Assembly: GCA_030043435.1 (NCBI GenBank)
Contig: JASHXR010000090.1
Location: 1 to 6,929, forward strand
Length of the DNA stretch: 6,929 bases
From: Microcaldota archaeon
GTDB lineage: Archaea; Micrarchaeota; Micrarchaeia; Micrarchaeales; CABMGC01
Direction of reading: 5' to 3'
Under the pieces are notes generated by a model, which was not told where the DNA came from, did not search any database, and was given only the letters and a program-made list of their open reading frames with translations. Of this stretch, positions 1 through 5,259 are shown piece by piece. Within the stretch, counting starts at the first letter, position 1. Every line of letters begins with the position of its first letter. Made by a program: the position numbers and the translations under genes.

Positions 1-397
1 CCTCGCGCTCACAGTAGCATTCGGCGCTAGCGCCGGCCTCTTCCTCCTCCTCGCGCAGCCGTTCATCGCGCTGCTCCAGCTGCTGGTCCTTGTCGGCGGC
101 CTCTCGACCTACCTAGTCGTCTCGCTCGCCGGGGAGGAGCATGGCAAGAGGTACCTGCGCCCCTATCTCTTCGGGGCCAGCGCTGCCGTCCTCTCGCTCT
201 CACTCTTCTACTTCGCGCAGGCGTCTGGCACCGCATCAGGCGCTGCAGGCGCATACGTAGGGGGCAGCATGAGCACAGTCTTCGCAGCAGCGCTGCAGCA
301 GTACTACCCTCTCTTCTATGCCGTCGCGCTCCTCCTCTTCGCCTCTGCGATAGGCACTGCGCTCTTCATCAAGAAGTTCGCCAAGGTGGTGATCTAG
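1..397 (+). CDS. nuoJ: NADH-quinone oxidoreductase (complex I) subunit J, 3' part
   Basis: Membrane subunit of the complex I proton-pumping arm, adjoining NuoK near the quinone-coupled module. The reading frame is already open at base 2, so the start lies outside the window; 131 residues are visible, against about 160-200 for the family. At least four hydrophobic segments are seen, including one around residues 21-44 with the core LVLVGGLSTYLVVSL, matching the glycine-containing helix of NuoJ (usually YvGAimvLflF). The usual Tyr of that motif appears to be Leu here. The protein ends with a basic tail (FIKKFAKVVI). Its TAG stop shares its G with the GTG start of nuoK, so the two are translationally coupled in one operon. 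Identification rests on this helix and the strict J-K-L order; the fold is poorly conserved in sequence. Confidence 0.82.
   Translation, partial: LALTVAFGASAGLFLLLAQPFIALLQLLVLVGGLSTYLVVSLAGEEHGKRYLRPYLFGASAAVLSLSLFYFAQASGTASGAAGAYVGGSMSTVFAAALQQYYPLFYAVALLLFASAIGTALFIKKFAKVVI
383..388 (+). promoter_or_regulatory. Ribosome binding site for nuoK (supports GTG start)
   Basis: AAGGTG lies 8 nt before GTG at 397-399, inside the last codons of nuoJ, and can pair with the CACCUCC-type end of archaeal 16S rRNA. It supports the GTG start, which overlaps the nuoJ stop by one base. Confidence 0.6.
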
Positions 398-705
398 TGG
401 TTCCACTAATCTACCTCTTCTCGCTCTCGCTCGCGCTGGTAGGCATAGCCCTTGCCGGGCTCGGCTCAGACAGGCACTTCGTTGTCATAGTACTGGGCAT
501 AGAGCTGATACTCGTGGCGAGCATGATAGCACTAGTAGCATTCTTCGACTTCAGCGCGGGGCAGAACCCTGGCGCAGTGGCCATGCTCGTCGCCCTCTGG
601 GCCGTCGCCGCTGTGGAGATAGTCACGCTAGTGACCTTCTATGTATACATGAGGTTCAGGGGCGTGGGCTTCGACGTGGCGAAGCTCTCCAGGATGAGGT
701 GGTAG
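397..705 (+). CDS. nuoK: NADH-quinone oxidoreductase (complex I) subunit K
   Basis: Small antiporter-like membrane subunit (102 aa, the usual 95-105) of the complex I membrane arm, homologous to MrpC. Three transmembrane helices are clear: residues 3-21, 28-49 and 60-86. Both conserved intramembrane glutamates of the proton path are present: E36 in GIELILVA (same number as in E. coli NuoK) and E74 in AVAAVEIVTLV (equivalent to E. coli E72). The start is GTG, chosen because it overlaps the nuoJ stop by one base and has AAGGTG 8 nt upstream. The C-terminal tail (residues 87-102) is basic. The next gene, nuoL, begins after a single intervening base, consistent with a co-translated operon. Confidence 0.93.
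   Translation: MVPLIYLFSLSLALVGIALAGLGSDRHFVVIVLGIELILVASMIALVAFFDFSAGQNPGAVAMLVALWAVAAVEIVTLVTFYVYMRFRGVGFDVAKLSRMRW
696..701 (+). promoter_or_regulatory. Ribosome binding site for nuoL
   Basis: GAGGTG in the last codons of nuoK, 5 nt before the ATG at 707. A good match to the archaeal Shine-Dalgarno core, it fixes the nuoL start. Confidence 0.6.
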
Positions 706-706
706 G

Positions 707-2506
707 ATGTTCTTCCCGCTTCTCGCACTGGTGCCGCTGCTCGCCGCCATGGCGGTCGTAGCGCTCGCAAGGGAGAGCATGAGGTTCGGGTACCTCGCTG
801 CTGGGGCGAGCCTGGCCTGCCTCGTCCTCCTCTTCCTCTTCGGGCTCCCGTACGGCTCGTCCACTGTGACGTGGTTCACAGTAGGCTCGTTCGCCTTCAC
901 CATCACGGCCACTGTAGGCCCGCTCAACCTCGCCCTGCTCGCGATAGTCTTCGTAGTTGGCGCGCTGGTGCACCTCTACTCGGCCGGGTTCATGAAGACG
1001 CTGAGCGAGCAGAGGAGGTTCTATCTCGAGATGATCGGGTTCGAGGTCGCGATGGCAGCGTTCGCCATGGCAGGCAGCTTCATCCTGCTCTTCCTCGCCT
1101 GGGAGTTCCTCAGCCTCCTCTCCTACCTGCTCATAGGCTTCTGGCACGTCAGGGAGAGGGCGACAAGGGCAGCGCGCCTTGCGATAACCACAGTATTGAT
1201 AGGGGACCTGGCGCTGCTCGCGGCCATGGCGATCCTGTGGAACCTCTTCTCCACCTTCGACTTCGCCGCGATACTCGCCGCGCTGCCGTCGCATGCGACC
1301 GCGCCGCTCTTCGCCGCAGGTGCGCTCATCGCGCTTGCCATCTTCACCAAGTCGGCCCAGTTCCCGTTCCAGGAGTGGCTGCCCGAGGCGATGGAGGGGC
1401 CTACCCCAGTCTCCGCCTTCCTCCACTCCTCCACCATGGTCAAGGCAGGCGTCTTCACAGCGATAATACTCCTGCCGCTCCTCTCAGTGGCGGGGCTCAC
1501 CGGAGTCATCCTCGCCTTCTCGATAGTGACTGCGGTGATAGCCACGCTGAGCGCGATGCGCGAGACGCAGATAAAGAAGGTCATCGCCTACTCGACGGTG
1601 CAGGAGCTCTCGCTCATGCTCGCGGCAGTGGCGTCAGGTGCAGTGGTCGCGGCCATCTACTTCTTCATAGTGCAGAGCTTCTACAAGGCGCTCCTCTTCT
1701 TCAGCGCTGGGTCTGCGATGAAGGCGACGGGGGAGGAGTCGCTCGACAGGGTCTCCGGGCTCCGCGCGAACCGCCTCCTCTACGTCTCGACGCTCTTCGG
1801 GGTCCTCTCTGTAGCTGGCTTGGTCCCGTTCTCCGGCTTCTTCGCGGCCGCAGGCATCTCGAGCGCGCTCTCGTCCAACCTTATAGTGTACGCCATCATC
1901 TCGCTCGTCGGACTCGGCACCTCGTTCTTCATCTTCAGGTGGTTCTTCCTCGCCTCCAAGCCAGACAGGCACGGCACAACGTCGCAGCTCGGCTACCTCG
2001 GCCTGCCAAAGCCGATGGTCTATACAGCTGCAATACTCGCTGTGCTGACCCTGGCAGGCTCTGCCGCGTTCTTCTACCTGCCGGCCTTCCTCTCATCGAC
2101 CGGAGTCGCATATCTCGCCGCGTCGATACCCCTCTCATTCGGTGTGGTTGACGGCGCGCTCGTGACTGCGCTCTTCGCTGCAGGCGCAGTGCTCTCCTTC
2201 ATCGCCTACGGGAGGGCGAGGGCGCAGCGCACGCCTGGGAAGGTGAGGGTCCTGGCCAAGGTGGCGTATACGCACCGGGTCTTCATATTCGCATACGGCC
2301 TCTGCGCAGCCTTCCTCCACGAGATATCGGAGGGGGTGGGGGTGTTCGAGCGCTATCTCGACGACGGGTTCGTGCTCCTGGGGAGGGCCACTATGGCTGC
2401 AGGCAGGAAGCTCAGGCTGGTCTCGGTGGGCAGCGTCAACCCGTACGTGATCATCTCCGCTGCAGGGGTAGTGGCGCTGCTCGCGCTCGCCTATCTGGTG
2501 CTCTGA
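707..2506 (+). CDS. nuoL: NADH-quinone oxidoreductase (complex I) subunit L
   Basis: Largest antiporter-like (MrpA-related) proton-translocating subunit, at the distal end of the membrane arm; 599 aa against about 613 in E. coli. The NuoL signature is plain: YSAGFM at 91-96, AWEFLSLLSYLLIGFW at 131-146 with TM5 Glu E133, TKSAQFPFQEWLPEAMEGP from 214 with TM7 Lys K215, HSSTMVKAG from 240, KKVIAYSTV from 290, and YKALLFFSAGS from 326 with TM11 Lys K327. The C-terminus has an amphipathic stretch (about 515-575) followed by a last helix (580-598), as expected for the lateral helix plus TM16. Odd points: the TM12 motif normally GFFSKDE reads GFFAAAG (377-383), losing the central Lys and Asp, and the TM11 histidine four residues before K327 is Gln (Q323). 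Its TGA overlaps the next ATG by one base. Subunit identity is very secure; pumping competence is uncertain. Confidence 0.95.
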   Translation: MFFPLLALVPLLAAMAVVALARESMRFGYLAAGASLACLVLLFLFGLPYGSSTVTWFTVGSFAFTITATVGPLNLALLAIVFVVGALVHLYSAGFMKTLSEQRRFYLEMIGFEVAMAAFAMAGSFILLFLAWEFLSLLSYLLIGFWHVRERATRAARLAITTVLIGDLALLAAMAILWNLFSTFDFAAILAALPSHATAPLFAAGALIALAIFTKSAQFPFQEWLPEAMEGPTPVSAFLHSSTMVKAGVFTAIILLPLLSVAGLTGVILAFSIVTAVIATLSAMRETQIKKVIAYSTVQELSLMLAAVASGAVVAAIYFFIVQSFYKALLFFSAGSAMKATGEESLDRVSGLRANRLLYVSTLFGVLSVAGLVPFSGFFAAAGISSALSSNLIVYAIISLVGLGTSFFIFRWFFLASKPDRHGTTSQLGYLGLPKPMVYTAAILAVLTLAGSAAFFYLPAFLSSTGVAYLAASIPLSFGVVDGALVTALFAAGAVLSFIAYGRARAQRTPGKVRVLAKVAYTHRVFIFAYGLCAAFLHEISEGVGVFERYLDDGFVLLGRATMAAGRKLRLVSVGSVNPYVIISAAGVVALLALAYLVL

Positions 2507-3912
2507 TGGTCGACATATCCCTCCTTTACTCGGCAGTGACGCCTGTGCGCGTCTTCGTGGCGCTCTGCGCGCTCCTCGTCATAGGCAACCTCGCCATACG
2601 CCTCTCCAACAGGGAGAGGCTGCAGTTCGCATACAATACGGCTGTGCTGGCTGCGCTGCTCTGCACAGGCGGGTATATGCTCTACACAGGGGCTGCCCAG
2701 AGCATCATGGGCCTCGTCTCGCTCAATCCGTTCTCGCTCTTCTTCGCAGTTACCATGACAGCGGCAATGCTCCTGGTCAGCACGCTCGCGTATGCATACG
2801 CAAGGCGCTTCGACGACTTCGCCCTAATGGCCTCGTTCTCGCTCCTCGGGGTCTACATGGTCGCGTTCGCGTCGTCGCTGATAACGCTCTTCATCGGCCT
2901 TGAGCTGATGGTCATACCTACAGTCTTCATCGTGCTGCTCTCGCGGCGCAGCCTCGAGGCAGCGCTGAAGCTCTTCATCATAGGCTCCATAGCCGTGGCG
3001 CTCCTCTCCTTCGCCGTAGTCACGCTCTACGGCTCCACAGGTTCGTTCGCGATAGCAGCTGCACAGGGTTCGGGGAGCGATGCCATGCTCCTCTTCGCTG
3101 CGATACTCTTCATCGCGGCGCTGGGCTTCGAGGCCTCGGTCTTCCCGTTCAGCATCCTGATACCAGACGTCTACGAGGGCTCGCCCGCATATGCGACGGC
3201 GATGCTGGGCGGCATCAACAAGAAGGTGGGGCTCATCGCGCTGCTCTACATACTCATGCTCGTCTTCGCGCCTTTCAGGCAGGCCTTCATCGTTGTCGCT
3301 GCGCTCTCCGTCGTGACCATGTTCTACGGCAATATCGTCGCGCTGATGCAGCACAACTTCAAGCGCATGCTCGCGTACTCGTCCATCTCCCAGGCCGGAT
3401 ACATAATGATAGGGATAGCAGCTGCGGGGCCCGCAGGGGTGGGCGCCGCGCTCTTCCAGATCTTCGCGCACGTCTTCCTCTTCATAGGCATACTCGCGAT
3501 AGTGGCATGGCTCGAGGCGCATGGCAGGACAGAGATAGACGACCTGATAGGGCTGAGCGGCGAGAACAGGTTCGCTGCGGCAGCTGCTGCGCTCTTCATG
3601 CTCTCGTTCATAGGCCTTCCGTTCACCACCGGCTTCATCGGCAAGTTCCTCCTCTTCACGAGCGCAATAGGCGCGGGCCTGCTCTGGCTTGCCGTCATAG
3701 GCATAATCAACTCGGTGATCTCACTCTACTACTACGCGAGGCCGATAATAGCCATGTACACCACGAAGGCGGACGCTGAGCCGAGGAAGATGGAATGGGC
3801 CGTGGCTGCTGTGGTCGCAGTATGCCTGGCGCTCACCCTCGTGCTGGGCATCTACCCGCAGCCGCTGATCCACCTTACATCGGGAGCGGCGACGTACCTG
3901 CTCGCCATCTAG
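2506..3912 (+). CDS. nuoN: NADH-quinone oxidoreductase (complex I) subunit N
   Basis: Antiporter-like proton-translocating subunit of the complex I membrane arm, 468 aa (E. coli NuoN 485), with about 13-14 hydrophobic helices. It is NuoN rather than NuoM by IPDVYEGSP (219-227), FKRMLAYSSISQAGYIMIG (285-303), LPFTTGFIGKFLLF (371-384) and NSVISLYYYARPIIAMY (402-418), all close to NuoN consensus motifs. Key residues: TM5 Glu E133 (GLEL), TM8 Lys K239/K240 (INKKVG) and TM12 Lys K380 (FIGKF) are present. At TM7, where NuoN normally has GFK, this protein has GFE (E209). The ATG overlaps the nuoL TGA (TGATG), with GGTG 5 nt before it as a ribosome binding site. It is the last gene of the visible operon, with no nuoM between it and nuoL. 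Confidence 0.92.
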   Translation: MVDISLLYSAVTPVRVFVALCALLVIGNLAIRLSNRERLQFAYNTAVLAALLCTGGYMLYTGAAQSIMGLVSLNPFSLFFAVTMTAAMLLVSTLAYAYARRFDDFALMASFSLLGVYMVAFASSLITLFIGLELMVIPTVFIVLLSRRSLEAALKLFIIGSIAVALLSFAVVTLYGSTGSFAIAAAQGSGSDAMLLFAAILFIAALGFEASVFPFSILIPDVYEGSPAYATAMLGGINKKVGLIALLYILMLVFAPFRQAFIVVAALSVVTMFYGNIVALMQHNFKRMLAYSSISQAGYIMIGIAAAGPAGVGAALFQIFAHVFLFIGILAIVAWLEAHGRTEIDDLIGLSGENRFAAAAAALFMLSFIGLPFTTGFIGKFLLFTSAIGAGLLWLAVIGIINSVISLYYYARPIIAMYTTKADAEPRKMEWAVAAVVAVCLALTLVLGIYPQPLIHLTSGAATYLLAI

Positions 3913-3955
3913 CCCTGCATGTGCTTGTATGTGCGCTGACGGAACCGGCAGAACG

Positions 3956-3964
3956 TTTAATATA
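3956..3964 (+). promoter_or_regulatory. TATA box for the MIP18-family gene
   Basis: TTTAATATA centred 28 nt before the ATG at 3988, preceded by a purine-containing GAAC that could be part of a BRE. This spacing puts transcription start at or next to the ATG, i.e. a leaderless mRNA, in line with the absence of any Shine-Dalgarno. It separates this gene from the nuo operon. Confidence 0.6.
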
Positions 3965-3987
3965 CCTCAACTGCGCATAGCATAACC

Positions 3988-4293
3988 ATGCACAGCATAA
4001 CAAGGCAGGAGATCATCAAGGCGCTCAAGGGATGCGTCGACCCGGAGATAGGGATAGACATAGTCGAACTCGGCCTCATACACTGGATAGGGATAGACGA
4101 GAAGAACAACATCCTGCTCAGGCTCACGATGACGAGCCCGATGTGCCCTGTCACGAGCGTCATCCTGGCAGACGCGCAGCTCAGGATAGAGCACATACCT
4201 GATGCAGGGGAGGTAAACATCGACCTCGTCTGGGAGCCGGCGTGGAGCCCGGAGATGATAACGGAAGAGGTAAGGATGAGCATGCAGGTCTAG
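3988..4293 (+). CDS. MIP18/DUF59 family Fe-S cluster assembly protein (PaaD/SufT-like)
   Basis: A 101-residue single-domain protein of the MIP18 (FeS_assembly_P, DUF59) family, cytosolic, whose members help insert Fe-S clusters into client proteins. Family features seen: DPEIGIDIVELGLI at 18-31, the strand LRLTMTSPMCP with the conserved Cys C53, and VWEPAWSPEMITEE (81-94), the near-universal C-terminal motif. The length is typical of stand-alone archaeal members. The start is chosen by the TATA box 28 nt upstream, giving a leaderless transcript. It follows the complex I operon after 75 bp but has its own promoter. A role in maturing Fe-S subunits of complex I is an attractive inference, not shown by sequence. 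It converges with vapC, only 7 bp separating the stop codons. Whether it should be called SufT, PaaD or an MIP18-like general factor cannot be decided here. Confidence 0.9.
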   Translation: MHSITRQEIIKALKGCVDPEIGIDIVELGLIHWIGIDEKNNILLRLTMTSPMCPVTSVILADAQLRIEHIPDAGEVNIDLVWEPAWSPEMITEEVRMSMQV

Positions 4294-4300
4294 ATCACAG

Positions 4301-4702
4301 TCACAGCACCTTAACGCATACCCCAGTTTCGTCCTCAAGCACCTTGAAATGCTTCACGTCTGTGGTGAATATAGTCGCCCCCTTTTCCAGCGCATGGATT
4401 GCAATTATGATATCTACGTCGTCGACTTTTCTGCCGCGCACTATCAATCTTGCTGCCACATCTGCGGCCTTTATGGCGTCTGAATACTTCAGATGCATTG
4501 TCTCCATTTGTGCGAAGAAGAGCGAGGCTTGCAGGTATGAGCTTTTGCGGCCTTTTATGCTGTTGTATCTCTCTCCAGTAAGGACTTCATATGCGCATAG
4601 CGCATCTGTATACAAAGCCTCCGCTCCCTTGAGAGCATCCCTGACGGATTCGTTGCCCCTAAGGAACTCTATCACTATCGACGAGTCAAGAAAGAGTCTC
4701 AA
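4301..4702 (-). CDS. vapC: VapC-type PIN-domain ribonuclease toxin
   Basis: A 133-residue PIN-domain protein, the length of typical VapC toxins, which are Mg2+-dependent RNases cutting tRNA, rRNA or mRNA when freed from their antitoxin. The four acidic residues of the active site are identifiable: D6 (LFLDSS), E39 (CAYEVLTG), D97 in DIIIA (with D94 and D95 just before it), and D115 in the late motif FTTDVKHF. The start is TTG: it follows an AAGGTG ribosome binding site with 7-nt spacing and gives the canonical MRLFLDSS N-terminus, while no in-frame ATG lies nearby. It overlaps the end of the antitoxin gene by 17 bp, the usual coupled arrangement. Base composition is visibly more A+T-rich than the nuo and infB genes, suggesting acquisition. 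The active site looks intact, so a functional toxin is likely; its RNA target cannot be told. Confidence 0.9.
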   Translation of the reverse strand: MRLFLDSSIVIEFLRGNESVRDALKGAEALYTDALCAYEVLTGERYNSIKGRKSSYLQASLFFAQMETMHLKYSDAIKAADVAARLIVRGRKVDDVDIIIAIHALEKGATIFTTDVKHFKVLEDETGVCVKVL

Positions 4703-4919
4703 AGCGATGCACCTTGAACTTACCCCTCCTTTTAGCTACAAATCCCTGCAGTTGAGCGGCCTCCTTGGCATCCATTACGCCAAAAAACCGCTCTATGTCT
4801 CCCCACTTCGTGCCCCTCATCTTGTCTGCCATCTCTGAGAGCAGCTCTGTGAAGCTCCTTTTGCCCTTGATTGAGGCGAGTTTGTCGTATGCCTCATCGC
4901 TTATCATAATGGTCTTCAT
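4686..4919 (-). CDS. vapB: VapB-type antitoxin (COG1753/DUF217-like)
   Basis: Small antitoxin partner of the overlapping downstream vapC. The N-terminus MKTIMISDEAYDKLASIKG followed by SFTELLSEM matches the archaeal VapB family with a short ribbon-helix-helix or AbrB-like DNA-binding start (usual form MKTIxISDEAYEKLKxLK). The basic C-terminal half (VAKRRGKFKVHRF) is expected to wrap the toxin. Start choice: the frame also offers ATG at 4928 (MSLMKTI...) and at 4949. A TATA-like box at 4956-4963 predicts transcription start near 4933, which excludes 4949 and allows 4928 or 4919; 4919 fits the family N-terminus. Such antitoxins normally repress their own promoter together with the toxin. Function is well supported by family and context; the exact start is uncertain. 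Confidence 0.85.
   Translation of the reverse strand: MKTIMISDEAYDKLASIKGKRSFTELLSEMADKMRGTKWGDIERFFGVMDAKEAAQLQGFVAKRRGKFKVHRFETLS
4710..4715 (-). promoter_or_regulatory. Ribosome binding site for vapC (decides TTG start)
   Basis: AAGGTG on the minus strand, inside vapB, 7 nt before the TTG at 4702. It is the main reason for accepting a TTG start for the toxin; the weak start codon may keep toxin output below antitoxin. Confidence 0.55.
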
Positions 4920-4955
4920 AAGACTCATCTGTATATAGATTACATACATATTACA

Positions 4956-4963
4956 TTATATAC
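4956..4963 (-). promoter_or_regulatory. TATA box of the vapBC operon
   Basis: Minus-strand GTATATAA, centred about 31 nt before ATG 4928 and 40 nt before ATG 4919. It predicts a transcript with a very short leader. A second TATA-like stretch at 4931-4938 is too close to the start codons to serve them. Confidence 0.45.
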
Positions 4964-5001
4964 GGACTGCACAAACGTTGATACCTGACTGCCGCACTGA
5001 T

Positions 5002-5020
5002 AATAACTCTGGTGGTTATT
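5002..5020. repeat. Small AT-rich inverted repeat (possible hairpin)
   Basis: AATAAC at 5002-5007 and GTTATT at 5015-5020 form a perfect 6-bp stem with a 7-nt loop, overlapping the stop codon of the small ORF at 5016. It could be a weak transcript end for that ORF; the stem is short and AT-rich, so chance is not excluded. Confidence 0.3.
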
Positions 5021-5162
5021 TAGGGTGACCCTCAGGGTTCTTTATGTCAGTCTCTGCCGTGTCAATGGAGACTGTATTGGCATACGCTTTTTGAACCAGC
5101 ATCGTGCTAAGGAAAGAGTAGTAATAGGCCTTACCGCCGACGTTCTTTATTACCAACGACAT
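5016..5162 (-). CDS. Small ORF (48 aa) with an NDK-like C-terminal tail; function unknown
   Basis: Not recognised as a known family. It begins MSLVIKNVGGKAYYYSF, a basic/aromatic start faintly like the first residues of some archaeal transposases and small hypothetical proteins. Residues 34-48 carry DTAETDIKN then E, H and a terminal K, closely matching the C-terminus of the adjacent NDK (DTAEMDIKN...E.H..K). Over the matching 30 bp, 24 are identical and in the same codon phase, with two synonymous differences. The catalytic His region of NDK (VHASD) is absent. The only ATG is at 5162; a TATA-like box centred 27 nt upstream predicts a leaderless transcript, and 12-bp inverted half-sites flank that box. 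It may be a real, regulated small gene, or a remnant formed by partial duplication of ndk. Coding status is uncertain; the tail similarity is directly visible. Confidence 0.45.
   Translation of the reverse strand: MSLVIKNVGGKAYYYSFLSTMLVQKAYANTVSIDTAETDIKNPEGHPK
5037..5066 (-). repeat. Duplicate of the ndk 3' coding end
   Basis: This stretch matches 5284-5313 inside ndk at 24 of 30 positions, same strand, same codon phase, 247 bp apart. The first 12 plus-strand bases (GTTCTTTATGTC) are identical. The 9-mer GTTCTTTAT also occurs a third time at 5142-5150, at the start of the small ORF. Confidence 0.65.
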
Positions 5163-5169
5163 ATATGTA

Positions 5170-5245
5170 TTTAGGTAGATAATGATATTTAGAGGTATCT
5201 ACCTAAATTTAGGTAGATAGCGCTGCACAGGGGTATCTGCCTAAT
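5170..5245. repeat. Array of four 12-bp half-sites: two tandem inverted-repeat units
   Basis: The half-site TTTAGGTAGATA occurs at 5170-5181 and 5208-5219. Its reverse complement TATCTACCTAAA occurs at 5196-5207, and a two-mismatch copy TATCTGCCTAAT at 5234-5245. The layout is site, 14-nt gap, inverted site, repeated immediately, giving two 38-bp units back to back (5170-5207 and 5208-5245). The inner two half-sites abut to make a perfect 24-bp palindrome (5196-5219). The two 14-nt gaps are unrelated in sequence: the first is AT-rich and holds a TATA-like box for the small ORF, the second is GC-rich. It is best read as a regulator-binding array; it could instead form RNA hairpins (12-bp stem, 14-nt loop) at the 3' end of ndk mRNA. 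Confidence 0.8.
5186..5193 (-). promoter_or_regulatory. TATA-like box of the small ORF, framed by inverted half-sites
   Basis: Minus-strand TCTAAATA, one change from TTTAAATA, centred 27 nt before the ATG at 5162. It lies wholly inside the 14-nt gap between the inverted half-sites at 5170-5181 and 5196-5207. A protein dimer bound there would be expected to block TBP/TFB access. Confidence 0.5.
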
Positions 5246-5259
5246 TTTGACGAGTAGTT

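Noticed and set aside
656..1426. Long minus-strand ORF opposite nuoL (256 codons)
   Set aside because: It is antisense to unmistakable NuoL coding sequence. The translation is a low-complexity run of Glu, Arg and Gly, as expected from the complement of a GC-rich membrane-protein gene.
871..2151. 426-codon plus-strand ORF in another frame of nuoL
   Set aside because: It overlaps nuoL entirely, has an Arg/His/Leu-rich composition with no family motif, and reflects stop-codon scarcity in GC-rich DNA.
2824..3522. Minus-strand ORF opposite nuoN (232 codons)
   Set aside because: A charged, repetitive translation with no recognisable motif, fully antisense to NuoN motifs.
2506..3912. Reading this gene as nuoM
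   Set aside because: PDVYEG, AYSSISQAGY and GFIGKF are NuoN-type; NuoM has PDAH and GFVGEF-type motifs.
4242..4838. 198-codon plus-strand ORF across vapC/vapB
   Set aside because: It lies opposite VapC and VapB, which have full family motifs, and its Ser-rich translation shows no domain.
4931..4938. TATA-like CTATATAC as vapB promoter
   Set aside because: It would place transcription start inside vapB, downstream of every usable start codon; the box at 4956-4963 fits better.
5120..5162. Remnant of a transposase N-terminus (KNVGGKAYYY)
   Set aside because: The resemblance to K.KGK.YYYL-type transposase starts covers only about ten residues, and no DDE motif or terminal repeats follow; not enough to call a mobile element.
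5170..5245. CRISPR array
   Set aside because: The repeat units are 12 bp and alternate in orientation with 0 or 14-nt spacing. CRISPR repeats are longer, direct and separated by unique spacers of about 30-40 nt.
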